The notes under the pieces: generated by a model
The model's input: the letters and a program-made list of their open reading frames with translations, nothing else
Told to the model about the DNA's origin: nothing
The model's database searches: none
Part shown: one piece after another, positions 36,630-48,236 of the stretch
Layout: every line of letters starts with the position of its first letter
Numbering within the stretch: the first letter of the stretch is position 1
Made by a program: the position numbers and the translations under genes
Source of the DNA: Pleurotus djamor
Taxonomy: Eukaryota; Basidiomycota; Agaricomycetes; Agaricales; Pleurotaceae
Direction of reading: 5' to 3'
Assembly: GCA_029747585.1 (NCBI GenBank)
Contig: JAPEVF010000134.1
Coordinates: forward strand, 31,375 to 95,374
Length of the DNA stretch: 64,000 bases

Positions 36630-39040
36630 TCATAATTTAGAAAATAAAGAACGGTGGAGGCGTCCCATGGCGCCGAGGGTATCCACATCCATGGACGCAG
36701 CAACCGAGTGGAACGATTGAGCCTCAGAGGCCATGGGGGATGTGGCCTTCTTGGGAGGGAACATTGGCACGTCCACGGCGCAAGTGACACCCTCGGGGGG
36801 AAGCTCGCCATGCAAGAGGTAGCGGTGGATGTACTTTTGTGTGCACGACGACGGTGCTGAGATGGAACAGTGCTGTAGGCGAGATTGTTAGACCAAAGGC
36901 GAGCGATGAGATACTACATCAGTGACATACCCCAGGGGAATCTTGCGTCAATACGACGGACTTAGGAAAGCTTTGCGCCATATGATGAGCCCTGGAATAG
37001 ATCCTTCAGCTTGAGGTACTGCAATGACAACGTGAATAAGATGGACATACAAGGAAACTGGAGTAACGGGGTCTGCACAACAAGGTGATGAGTGGGTTAT
37101 GGCCTATAGACAAGTAACCATCTCACCAGCAGTGTTTCCAATCCAAAGAATCGGATGGCTTGTGTTGGCAGCGAATGGTCCTGTTGGTCCCCCCTTAAAT
37201 TTGGCTTAGGGGAAAGGTTGGATGGATGCTACGAACCTCTGAAGTGCTTCTTCGATTGTTTTGGCCAAGCGCTGACCGCAGAGCATGAGGTAAGTTTACT
37301 GAAGTAAGATGGATATTACTCACAGGCATCCAGTCCGAATCGTGGCCCACAAATCGCCCCATTGCGACGAGGTAAGTAACTCATCGACGTAGGACTTGAA
37401 TTCTTCAGCAGTGTCCCGAACTTCTTCACCATCGGTGCACAGAATCGAGAATTGCCCATCCAAAACAGGTTGTGTTTCATATCTTTGATGGCAGTCGCAT
37501 TTGGGAACGGGTTCCTCGGACATCCGATACAACGTGGTCCCATTTCCTCGTGCGAGATCGGCAAGACCACGAGCAAGGCGAGGGAACTCAGTGTAAGGCG
37601 AGTATAATGACAGGAATATTGTGCGTCTGAGGCGTTCATAGTCGACCAAACCGTAAGATGTTTCTGTCACGACTGGAACTGGATGGTGGTAGATGAATTC
37701 GGTTAAGGCATCAAGCTTTTGTTTGATTTTCTCTGCAGACGATTCGTAGAAAGGGCACCCTTCTGGGCTACTCGCGGCGCATTGGTCGAAGAAGGCCTGC
37801 AGGGTTTTGTCAGTGTCTCGCAGGCTCTTGGACCATCGCACTGAAAGATGATCAAAATTCGATCAACGGTGGAATGATGGCAAGCAATGGACGCACCGGC
37901 AAAGTAATCTTTCGCATCAAGAACGCCTAAGAAATGCAGAAGGGCTTAGAGAGAGAGATTGAAAACATTCAAACCAAATTCCTTACCGTCCAGAATGAAG
38001 CGTTCAATACGGTCCTGTTTAGATGGTTTAATGCGACCGAAATGAATCAAGGATGGAACGCACCGGGAAGAGTGTAGCAAACGTGGCTCCCAAAATAGTT
38101 CCGTACCTGTAACAGAAGTGTCGATGAGAAGAGAAGCTGAGAAGTCCGACGTTCAGGCACTGACGAGAGGCCCCAATAGGAAATCTTCTTTTGCCCGTGT
38201 GCTTCTACGATGCGAAGCATGTCTCTAGCCGTGTTCTCAGTGGTAAGGTGCTCGAAACCGCTTGAGTCCTGTTTCTCGACCAGCCGTCCAATAATTTGTG
38301 CACGAGCCCAAGCGCGGTGCACACCATCTACAGAGGCGTTCAGGACCGTGAACGGCGGGGATCCCCATAATTTCCTTTCGATGTCGCTATCAAAGAAAGA
38401 CGCGCGAGGTGTTGACAATCCAATGCCTAGCAGCCGATTCAGTCAAATCGCTACGCTCACTTCAGGAAGTCCACGCACCTCTCGGATCGAAGGATACGAC
38501 ATCAAAGTGAGGTCCGACTAATTGCGAGAGCGCTTTCCCAGCGTTGACAACGAGAGATACACCGCTGAATCCTGGACCGCCGGGGTTGAAGATGATGGGT
38601 CCTTTATAAGCGGCTGTGTGTAGCAATGGCGACGGTATCCTTGTCAAGGCGATGACCCCTGATGCGCCGGTAGGGTCGGAATAGTTCAGAGGTACCTAGA
38701 GCCCCATGCAAGCGTCAACAACGACCATTTCCCCCGATCCTCCCCTCCAGCGTTTCGCTCACCTTTAGGCGGGCGCACTGCAAGTCTGTATAGCAGGGCG
38801 CCCACTGGATTCTATCGTCGCTTATAGTGATCTAGCCAAGAGCCTTAACAGCCAGACCTCGGAGCGAATGGACCCACTTACAGCATCCCAATCGGTCGAA
38901 CCAAGGCCCTGACCGTTTTTGTTGATCGACTGCCTGCCAACGACACTATAGACAGTACTCGTCTGCGGGTTGGCCAAAAGCAAAAGGAGCCCCGCCGCAA
39001 TGAGGAAAGCGAAGGGGAACCAGACTTTGGTTTTGCTCAT
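36630..39040 (-). CDS. TAP-like alpha/beta hydrolase (tripeptidyl aminopeptidase type)
   Basis: Secreted or membrane-anchored serine hydrolase. A signal/anchor (VWFPFAFLIAAGLLLLLANP) starts at ATG 39040; a TTG slightly upstream is not used. The alpha/beta hydrolase core is seen in fragments: IIFNPGGPGFSGVSLV (oxyanion region), DVVSFDPRG, the nucleophile elbow YWGLSYGTILG, then the acid and base near LWIGNTADPVTP and DSPGHCSI. The TAP-like C-terminal domain ends PPEGVTCAVDVPMF. At least eight short introns interrupt it. Homologues include bacterial tripeptidyl aminopeptidases and fungal proteases; the substrate is unknown. The C-terminal 50 residues are Ser-rich. Confidence 0.85.
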
Positions 39041-39514
39041 GATGATGAGAGTAGACGCCAAGTTCGTTCAGGTTCGTCTTTCCGTTTCCTTTGGCCAAAT
39101 TAGGTTTGGAGACATATGGATTCAATCATTCAGGCTTCCGGATATGTTGCTATGCGCGCCATGGATCATTGATGCTGTGGGGGCAAGGAATATGGGAGAT
39201 GGAAGAGCGCGGTGTGTTGATGTGGTGCGGTGAGAGTCGCTAAAGTCGGTCTTACCGTTTCTGTCCTCCGAGTCCGCCATTTATCGATTATCATCCCTCT
39301 CACTCCCTAGTGTTGTGCTTTGGAGGTCGCGGAAATTGCACCGCGACAGGTCAAGCCTTTCAAGGATTTCCTATCGAGCGTACTGTGTGAGGCACGATCA
39401 GGATAGCTGGAGACAAGGAGTCTGAAGCAAGTCGTGAAGCACGCTGGAAGTGTCGCCGAATGGCGCAAACTGATTGCGTGATGATATAGTGCGTTGCAGT
39501 TGCCTTTGTCAACC
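39041..39514. other. Intergenic between hydrolase gene and tRNA relic
   Basis: No gene seen; upstream region of the TAP-like gene. Confidence 0.45.
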
Positions 39515-39582
39515 GGTTCGATGGCGTAGTTGGTTATCGCATCTGTCTAACACACAGAAGGTCCCCAGTTCGAGTCGAATCA
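39515..39582 (+). pseudogene. tRNA-Val(AAC) relic missing one T-stem strand
   Basis: The acceptor stem 5' half (ggttcga) and its partner (tcgaatc) are present, as are an A box and an anticodon arm with loop ctaacac (anticodon AAC). The T arm reads cccagttcgagtcgaatca: the strand that should pair with cccag is absent, about six bases shorter than a full tRNA-Val. A run of four T's follows at once, so polymerase III could still transcribe it. It is 68 bases versus a usual 73-74. Confidence 0.75.
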
Positions 39583-39659
39583 TTTTGCCTAGGAAATGCT
39601 TTTCGTGATTGTGGCCCTCCTTGTGTCGATGGAGCATCCGATGTGGTCTCTCTACGGCT

Positions 39660-39745
39660 TCGGATATGGTGTAACGGCCAACATTGCCGCCTCTCACCTC
39701 AGTGACTTATCGCGGCAGCTCGGGGTTCGATTCCCCGTATCCGAA
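39660..39745 (+). tRNA. tRNA-Glu(CTC) with 14-base intron
   Basis: Acceptor stem tcggata pairs with tatccga; the T arm is cggggttcgattccccg. The anticodon stem gccgc/gcggc encloses loop ctctca-c, giving anticodon CTC, with an intron of 14 bases after the base following the anticodon. A T-run follows about 7 bases downstream. A second copy at 52774 has the same body but a different intron. Confidence 0.92.
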
Positions 39746-40037
39746 TATTCTTTTGGTCTGTATGCTGCCCCCCATAGTAATGAACAATTTCTTTCGACGG
39801 TTGGTGCCTAATTCTTACTGCACCCTTGAGACTGTCGAGCTTGGAGTCCGTTCCAGTCTGTGATGGAGTGCCTCACCTTCCCCTGCTTGTAAGCCTCCGT
39901 TGAAGCAAGCCCTCAGTATATTGTTCGTCACAATACGGAGCCGAGTATGTTCCGAAGCCAAATACATTTTCATTCCGAGGAGGAGCCAGCCTCGACTCAA
40001 GAATGAGAGAGTCCCGCCGAATGTAAATATCGGAACA
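39746..40037. other. Short intergenic region
   Basis: No gene seen between tRNA-Glu and the stop of the kinase gene. Confidence 0.4.
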
Positions 40038-41885
40038 CTAATCCTCAGAGTAATGCTGCGCTTCAGAGCAACAACCTGGTTGCCTCAATTTACGGGAACA
40101 ACAACTCCACCTTCGCTCCTCAAGGGGCGAGGCGGCATCGACAATTCTGCCTAAGAAAGTGTCAGAATATGCAAGAGATATAGAAGGAAGAGGACTTTGC
40201 ACCTGAGTGGTATTGACAGATGCCTTGATGGATGAGAATAACATCGGTATCACTGGGATACTTCTTGAAGGTGTCCCCGCACCTGGTACATGTCGTAAGT
40301 CTGCAAGACGAAGCTCGCGTCGGAGGAGTGAACGGCATTCTCAACGATTGGTCGGGTGAGGAGGGCTTCGGAGAAGGCCAAGTCACGGCGTGCCGGAGGG
40401 GGTGTACATGGTGACGAAGAGGGCGTGGGTGATGGACCTCAGAAGGGGACACTGACTGCCCTATATGGTGTGGGGTTTCAGCGGGTGAGCTTGTCTGTCG
40501 CCGGCGGATAACAAGCGGAGATGTGGGAGGACGTGATATAACGGGCAAAGGTTCTTGGAACCGCACAGATGAGGATGGCAAAGGAGGAGAAGAGGGTATG
40601 GGTAAAGCCAAATGGGGAGACGCAAGAGGAGATGATGCTGAAGAGGAAGAAGAATAAACATCATCAATATGTGAATATCTCGGTGAATGGCGCAGGCGCC
40701 GCAAACGAGCACGTATAATATTTAGAGTTGGTCGGTTGAAAGGGGATTTGTCCCAGCATTGAAGCATCAGGTCCCAGTAAACTTGCGATATGGGTGGGTA
40801 ATGGGGACGGTCAGGATGACAGTATTTCTGGAGTTGTAGGATAAGGGCGGGTTCTTTCTTGATGTCGTGATAAGGAACCTGATTCGTGAATATCTGGATG
40901 GGAAGGATGAGAAAGTGTTCTAGTCTGATGGACGAAAAGACGGACATGATACATAATACTGCCGAAGGAATAGATGTCGGATTGCATCGTGCTGCGCTGA
41001 CCAAAGACGCACACAGGGTCCATCCATCGTATGGCCCCGCTTACGGAGGATGAATCTAAGGAAGTATCGCGGAATTGAGCTGCGATCGTGGCAAAGCCGA
41101 AATCGCTGATATGAATTCGATCGTTCTTGTCGAGAAGGATGTTATACTGACGCGTCGGTTCAGCGCTGCGAAATGGGACACCAGAAGAAGGGGCTTACGC
41201 CGGTGAGATCACCGTGAACGACTTCTTTGGAATGGACTATATCGCGAATAAGTCAGCGTGAAAATCGTGAAATGAATGTCCTACGGTATGCTAGCCCAGA
41301 AGCGACCTCGCGAACCTGATGGATGAAAGTATATTTCTGAGTATTCCATACACAGATAGTGGCAAGGGATTTACTCACTAGTTGAAGGCGCCTTCGTAGG
41401 TCTAGGTTCACGCCATGCTGGGCAAGATGTTGGGTCAAGCTGCCTTTCTCCATCCATGGGCATACCATTGAGACATGGGGTCCAAAGTCTCGAATAATTC
41501 CAATCAAAGGTAGGACGTGCTTGTGTTGGAGCGATTTCCAGACTAGCAGTTCTTTCCGCAGACGCTGATGGGGGCCATCATGAGTTCGGACGAGACGATG
41601 CAAAAGTTCGGCTAGCAACCTTATCAAGCTTCTGCGCGGCGGTGGAAGTATGATCTGCAAAAGAACGAAGGACTTTAATGGCAACTTCCTAGAAAAATCA
41701 ACTCTGTATGTGACTCACTCAAAGAACGACGTAGCACGTACCTGTTCGACACCGTCAACTAAGCAACTCGCAGCCCATATATCGGAAAATCCTCCTCTAC
41801 CGATGGAGTAGTCGCTCTTCCTTGCAACGCATCCTGTGAGATCCTTGATGTCTGATAAAGATGGTGGGGTTCGCAAGGTTGACAT
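40038..41885 (-). CDS. Tyrosine-kinase-like Ser/Thr protein kinase with Cys/His tail
   Basis: Start at ATG 41885 gives a 20-odd-residue lead then DYSIGRGGFSDIWAA (Gly loop) and EVAIKVLRSF with the catalytic Lys. The C-lobe has HKHVLPLIGI, the catalytic loop VVHGDLTG split by an intron and followed by YNILLD, DFGFATI, RWMDPV and SDIYSFG. The kinase fold looks active: Lys, HGDL Asp and DFG are all present. A Ser/Pro-rich linker of about 120 residues follows. The last exon, reached by splicing out an intron that can also be read through, ends with CTRCGDTF...CQYHSGRIV...RRWSCCSRK...GC..EAQH, a Cys/His pattern I associate with basidiomycete kinases and zinc-type tails. Without that splice the protein would end earlier. 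Confidence 0.82.
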
Positions 41886-43067
41886 CGTGGCGCAATCGGT
41901 CGCCCTTCGTCGTCGACCACGCTTGGACGATCATGCCATGAGAGTTCAAACGTTCGAGGTCAGGTTGTCCGCACGCCTGGGGGTTGAGGAGTTTTATTCC
42001 GAAATACATGAGGCAGAGGCGTGGATCATGCTAGGCAGCAAAAGAGGCAAGAAAGCGGTTACAATAGTCGCAGACGGAACTATCCTCAACACCGCTATGC
42101 ACCGCGCTGCCTCAGAGGACAGATCACTTTCAAGGCTATGAAAATAGATAATTCAGGTCAAGTCTTTGAACTCCCACTGTTCGCAGGGTGTCAATATGTC
42201 CCATTCCCTGCCGGAATTATAACCCGGGTACTGTCGCAACTTTTCGGGTCTCAGCACTGGAGCTTTCTTCTGGTAAAAGGAAGGCAGAGTTGCGTATACA
42301 CATTCGAAAGTGTGAGATCCTCGAGGCGAGAATAGCCATCCGAGTTAGTGGCGGAGGTTGGTCGAGGATGGGAGATGTGGCGGACTCCGCAGAACTCGAA
42401 TTCTACCCAAAAGGGCAAGCGTCGGTCAGCTTAGCTCCCCTGGACTTCTCTGGTTGCAGTACTGTAATGACATGCACGGTAGCAACGGTCACGCGTAACG
42501 GACCTCATTTTCTGTTGCCAAAATACTACCATGTCACGGCTGAAAATGGGGCGGTTGCTTTGGTCGGGGACCGTGACATGTTGCAATTTTTTCTGCCCTA
42601 GCGGGCTATAAGTGTCAATTTGCAAGAATATCCTTATTTTCGTGTTCTGAATGGTTATCGTCAACTCACAAACTCAAATTTCAGAGGAAGAAACCCATGG
42701 TCACACCTTCCATCGCAAACTCGGTTGCTCGATTGACTGGGTGTCACGGTAATTTCCCCCACCGTTGCTTACCCAGATGCCGTCAAAATCGGTCACGCTG
42801 CGACCTGCCGTTGCTACCGTACATGTCACTACAGTAGTCACACATCATCACTGATATCATCACTGGTAGTACACTAGTGACACCTGGTATTTCAAAACCT
42901 GGGTATTTCCACAGTGAGCAGTCTTACGGTGGCCTGTCAAGACCCCCGTCTCAGAAATCCAAGATATAATACAAAGGAAGTCCGTATTTTGTTTGAAGAA
43001 GACACTCTAACCCACACGGCTCAGCGAACAAAGATCAAGAAAATCCATGCTCATAATGCGTCCATTC
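41886..43067. other. Intergenic with short inverted repeats, no gene seen
   Basis: An open frame at 42188-42601 has no recognisable motif and is not supported. A perfect 10-base inverted repeat (catgtcacgg at 42530-42539, ccgtgacatg at 42571-42580) lies within it, and a TGTCACGG copy recurs near 42744. Confidence 0.4.
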
Positions 43068-44964
43068 TCAATGATGAGGCCAGTTCGAAGGACCAGGGCG
43101 AGAGAGCCACGTATACGACCTCGGCGGCCATGCAGGTAGGACATCCCAATCGGCATCAGTGACGACCCTCATACAATCCACCTTATCCACGTACTCCTCG
43201 AGGTGCATCAAATCAGCAACGACAGCCTCGGGCCAAGGTGGTGAAGGAGGGGTCGTATTCAAACTACCATCCGGATTGGGCGGCCAAGGTGTAGGCGATT
43301 GATAACCACCTACATACCCATTATCGTTGAAACCAGGACCCTGTTTAGTGCGTCCATCCGAAATGACATCGACAAGCTTCAACCGACGGTTACGACGATC
43401 TCGCTGTTCTGCGAAGATGGAGAGTCGAAGAACAGAGAGGAGTCGGTCGTTATAGATACGGAGGGTTTCAAGGTCAGGACAGAGTAGGTCACCGTTCGGA
43501 TCTTCCTTGGGTAAGGTAAGAGCAGATATGACACTGTGCGATGATCGGCGACTGATTACCAACGTCAAAAGCGAAGGTAAAGAAAAGAAGAAGGTTCTCC
43601 ATTCGAGGAGAGTGGGCTCTACCCGATATGATGTTCCGAGCCACAACTCTTGTACTCCACGGAGATTGAGCGTGGTCGGCGCGTCAAAAAGAAACTCTGA
43701 AGGCTCAAGCCGACCATCGATTTGAAGTTGGTCTTTGGTGGATATGATAGCGTATTGGTGATCTGTTCTCCAGAGGCTGGGGGACATGATGGCCCCGTAT
43801 GAAGCATCCCTCGGACTGGAAGTAAGCCTGAGTTCCTTTATGTACTCCCCTTGGGTCGTATGTAGCGGAAATAAATCTCGAAGCGTGGAGCCGGACTCCC
43901 AAGGCATACACCACATGAAGAAATTGATAGGATGGAACAATATGAGGTAGTCGGTGAAAAGTGTTGGGGACATGGGAGACGTCCAGATACCCAGTGCAAG
44001 ATTCTGCAGATGAGGTAACTCAACCTTGTCATGGGAGAGGTCGTCCACGTCCGGCCCACAATCAATCAGAGAGAGTTCTTCGAGGAGCGGGGACGCTCGT
44101 AGGACGTCAAGCAAGCGTCCAATGGTGAAACGCTGGGGGCTAATCTGGTTGGCAAGGCATAGGTGCGTAAGGCCCGAGAAGATTTGTTCGGGGAGGGAGG
44201 GAAATCGATGCAGTGTCAACTGACGTAGTCGAGGCGTGTATCCGTCGAATATTTTGTCTGGTTGCCATATATTGGGCGCTCCCCACGTAGCAGGCTGACT
44301 GCGAAAATTCATCGATATGGTCAAACTTTCGAGGTGAGGCATGGGCGTATTCATAAATGATACGGAACCGAGAACATCGGCGTCAGCATCTAAGAAATGA
44401 AGCTCCTCGACGCGGTGCGCTTGTGGCGCGAGCGCATTGAGGAGGGCAATTGATCCTCCCTTCTGCGGCTCGTCTGGTAAGGGCGAACTCGGACGACTAG
44501 GCGGCGGCGACACGATCCATACAGTTGGATTGGGATGCATGGCTTCGTTGGAGTATACCCGAAGCATCGCGTCTTGCGAGCGCTCGATGTTAAGAAGGCA
44601 TGAAGGCCCCTCTGAACGGTAGATCCTAGACCACAACGCAGGAAAAGCGAGCGCTGCCTCACGCCACTTTCGACACACGCGAGATAATGGCTGGATCGCC
44701 GGCGAATATGTCGATATTAGCCCAACGTCTGGTAGGTAGCCCTGCGGGGATTGCATCTCTACAAGTTTAGCGAAGATGATGCCGAGGACTTCAATGGGGA
44801 CTTGATATACGGGAGATGACATGTTTCGGAGGGACCTTATAGCAGACACAGCGCCATTAGCCTTACTCTCGACCATATCCAGCTATGAGCAATACCATCA
44901 GGTTAGGATGAAATGACTTCTAGACGCGATCGCGCACCTGCGTGTCTGATAACTCCCCCGGCAT
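43068..44964 (-). CDS. F-box-like protein with long repeat-rich C-terminus
   Basis: Probable substrate receptor of an SCF ubiquitin ligase. Two exons (44964-44938 and 44882-43068) give 613 residues; exon 1 (MPGELSDTQ) is only nine codons, next to one ambiguous base at 44965. The F-box-like block is VYQVPIEVLGIIFAKLVE followed by PLSRVCRKWREAALAFPALW. The rest has leucine-rich stretches (LEELSLIDCGP, LPHLQNLALGIW, LTLHRFPSLPEQIF) that suggest LRR-type folds for binding a substrate. It ends NWPHH. Expanded F-box families are common in mushrooms; no specific target can be inferred. Confidence 0.8.
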
Positions 44965-45952
44965 NCCTGGTAACCAGATGAAACCCTTCAGGCTGAGCAT
45001 CCAAGCGAAGACTCACAGTGCTGCCACCAATTCCAAAAGTTCATCGAGCAACTGACACGCACGGCTCGCCATGGTTGGAGTCAGGTTGGGCGGCGACTTA
45101 TTCAGCTAGGGGAAGAGGAAGACCTGTTGGCCAAGCTCAAGTCCCCCGATCTGGGCGCTTGCGCTTAGCGCTTAGCTTCTTTCAAACGAAACCAAAACGA
45201 AACTCAAGTTTGTCAACCGTCAGGACGATAACAAAACGATAATCTGCTAATTGTTCACGCTGGTATCGACACGACTCTATCTGAGTGCCAAGTGTCTCGC
45301 GAATTCCCTACTCACGAAATACACTGCAAGCGGCCATGCCTTTTTGAACGGCCAAAACCCTCCTTCAAAAATGTTCACTCACTTTTCTTGGTTTTCGCGA
45401 GGACAAAAGGGCCCTATTAGCCAATCAGATCGCGCATAGGGTCTTTTTTCTTGTTGAAAACCAGTATGAAAGAGAGTGAACATTTTGAGAGGGGGTTTGC
45501 TCGGAGAAAGGAGGGGTGGCTGCCCGCTGTGATACCAAGTCCTCATCACGCGCGAATTTAGCACAAAACCACAATTGCTGTATCTTGCCAGTGTCAATGC
45601 GACTTGAAAACGAAGCCAATTTGGAGGTAAGCTCCAGGCTCTACAGCTAGTCTGAATTAAACATGATATTTCTCATAACTCTGATGCACTTTCACTCATG
45701 GAGCAAAATGCCTGGCTTGAAGCCCTTTCGCTATTGCTACCACCGCTGGAAATGCTCCTCCGAAATTTTCCACTCTATTTCACTCCCATTGAGGTTTTTC
45801 ATTAATCTGAACCCTCCCTAATGCAGGTGGCGGCCCTACAATTTGTCGGATTATTTTTGGGCAATGGTAGTTTGGCCGCGGCGCTGGCCTTCGCCTCTGT
45901 CACAAGTCGCGGTTTTCTGTCATGGGTTGTTCCGTAGAAGCGGAAATATAAC
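44965..45952. other. Intergenic with foldback element
   Basis: No gene seen. It contains a GCGCTTAGCGCTT motif at 45161-45173 and the imperfect inverted repeat at about 45340-45520 listed separately. Confidence 0.5.
45340..45520. repeat. Imperfect inverted repeat / MITE-like foldback
   Basis: The arms share aaaatgttcactc with the opposite strand (around 45370 and 45475) and match further as (g)gttttc, aaaag and ccctat, so the region could fold into a hairpin of roughly 50-90 base pairs with a loop around 45425. Flanking sequence keeps weaker similarity on both sides. No transposase is seen. Confidence 0.55.
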
Positions 45953-47600
45953 ATGATCCCCTTCTCAATGTCCAATCCAATCCAAATTAGCGTCTCAGAA
46001 TTTGCCTTGCCGAAGGTCCTCCAATTTGTGGTCAAAGAGGTGGCACGCGCTGAGATTGAAAACCGCAAGTTGGCCACCCGCTCTTACTTTGTGGTACAAA
46101 CGCGAGTCATGGCCACCCACAATCTTCTTCTCAACTGGTAACCACCACCACCATCTTCGAACTCCTCGTACTCCAATCGCATCTACATGCCTGGGCCCCG
46201 CACCTCTGTCCCCAACTCTGCAAGTCGCTGTGCAGACGATGGATTGACCCATCTTGTGTCTATTTTACAAGAAAGCATTGATTTGTGTGGAATACAAGAC
46301 AAGCAAATCAACGATCTACTCCAGACGCTTTTCAGTCCCCTATATCGTGAGTGAGCACGAGCTATGCGCGTTCATCTTGGCTGATTCTTGCCGTCTGCCA
46401 CTAGACACACTGGTTGATGCCTTTGAAGCCCCGGTGCTCCTTGCCGACCACAGAAGAGATGTGTCTTCATCATCCATCCATTACGAAGAAACCTCCCTTG
46501 TGACTGAGAAGACTGTCAACACGTCTCTCGCTGGGAAGAGACATTACGAAGCACAGGCGTCAAACGCGAGTGGCACAACCCTTGCATTGAACCTCGCCCC
46601 ATATCGCCGAATGGTCATCCCTACATTTTCTCCGGGTCCGAAGGACGCACTCCCCGCCGAGAATGAAAGAAAGCGTCGGAGAGGTGAGGCTACATCTCCC
46701 CCTACCGACGCAGAAGCCCAGCACGCAGGTCCAAGTATATCTCCACGAGATGAACGCCGTTCGGTGGCCACTGGTTCCGAGAAAACTTCATCAAACCGTC
46801 GCTGCCTTGTGGGGACCCCAGTTAGAAAAGACCTCGACTCACAACACCATCCAGCCCCGACTCCGAACCACCAACTGAGCGAGCGTATGTCTCCCTCTCC
46901 ATCCATTGCGCCTGGGGGTATCGCTACACAGGCTCCAGCAGGCTACGAAAGGACGGCACCTCGTCTTGCTCCCTTCTCACCGTCTTTCAAAGCCTCGACA
47001 GGGCGAGCTCCCATGTTACCTCATGATCATCTGGTTCGCCCTTCCAACCCTCCCTCAGGTTATCCTCCTCAAAGCCTCATTCGGTCCTCGCAGAAAGGTC
47101 CCCCTCCTAGCACAACCCCGTCGACGACCTACCACGGACAGGTTCCACACTCGCATTATGCTACTTTGCGGGCTACATCTGATCGGGTTCTAACACGCCC
47201 ACACCCTTACAACCAAGGAACAGTCCCAGCCCATCTCCGTTCTCATGGCCAATTCGACACGCGCTTACTTCGCCAAAGTCATTCGGGTGCTTCTGTACAG
47301 CCTACCACCCATACGTACTTCAATCTCAGTCCCCAACAACAGTATATCATCCAACGGATGAGATTCCAACAATCGCAACAAGCGATGACGCCGTCGCTAC
47401 TTCCGCAGCATATTTTGCGTCCCGCTCAAATGCTTCCGCAAGGCAGTCCTCAGCACCGGTCTCAAAGAATAAACCCTGGAGTCCCTTCATTGTGCGCTAG
47501 ACGAGTATCCCTTCCATCAAATGCAAATTTGCCACCGCGCCCTGCTTTGGATCTACGAACCGCCGAGGGAGGTCCGCTTCAATCATCCAGAGTCGGTTAA
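45953..47600 (+). CDS. Pro/Ser/Gln-rich protein of unknown function, probably nuclear
   Basis: Exon 1 begins at ATG 45953 (or 45968), with the block SVSEFALPKVLQFVVKEVAR and THNLLLN. Two introns precede the long exon: one ending tgtgcag (about 46141-46238) and one of about 60 bases (46344-46404). The spliced frame continues LTHLVSILQESIDLCGIQDK and SPLYHTLVDAFEAPVLLAD. After that the chain is low-complexity: ERKRRRGEA, many Pro/Ser/His, and Gln-rich SPQQQYIIQRMRFQQSQQ. It ends SSRVG. The basic clusters suggest nuclear import. A further 3' exon cannot be excluded because gttaagt follows the stop region. Confidence 0.6.
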
Positions 47601-48236
47601 GTACGCATCTACTCTACCTTCTACTATATCACCATCGGGGCTCATGGCTTCTCCTTAGGCCCCAGGAAATATAACCATCGGTCACTGAATGGATTTCAAC
47701 GTTGCGTTGCCTTTTCTATGTCGTATTCCCTTTCTTTGTCCTTCATAAACCCCTTATATACACCTTCCCAGCCTGGATTAAAGGATCAAACAAACCTGTA
47801 GCACCGTAAAAAGTTGAAAGGAGAGGTAAAGGAGACTCCTAGTAAGTGTGCCGCTCACGTGAGCGCCGGCTCCTGAGACGCGTACCGCCTTCAACTCCAA
47901 CTTGTTGATCAACAAAAGTCTTTCTGTGTCTCTATGTTTCGCCAACCCATATTTTGCCATAAAATCATCTACGCTCTTTACACCTATCCACACCCACCCC
48001 TTCACATCCTCAACTGTCTTTCCCGGCAGCCCAAGCTACACGAAGTCTACCACTGGATAACAACTGTTCCGTTGACTTGTTGCTGGATCTCTCTGAGTGG
48101 AATTTGCGGCGACTCTCTGACTTGAAAGGCTCGAAGATTGCTTGCTACGCTGTGGCATGGTACTTCCGCTCGAATGAACACTGCCTGTCCCCTGGGCGAC
48201 AGCCAAAATTGGCCATAGACCACCGAGACGACCACG
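47601..48236. other. Intergenic, no gene seen
   Basis: Nothing supported; short frames only. Confidence 0.4.

Noticed and set aside
42188..42601. A 137-codon plus-strand frame as a gene
   Set aside because: No motif, no splice context and it contains the short inverted repeat; likely chance.
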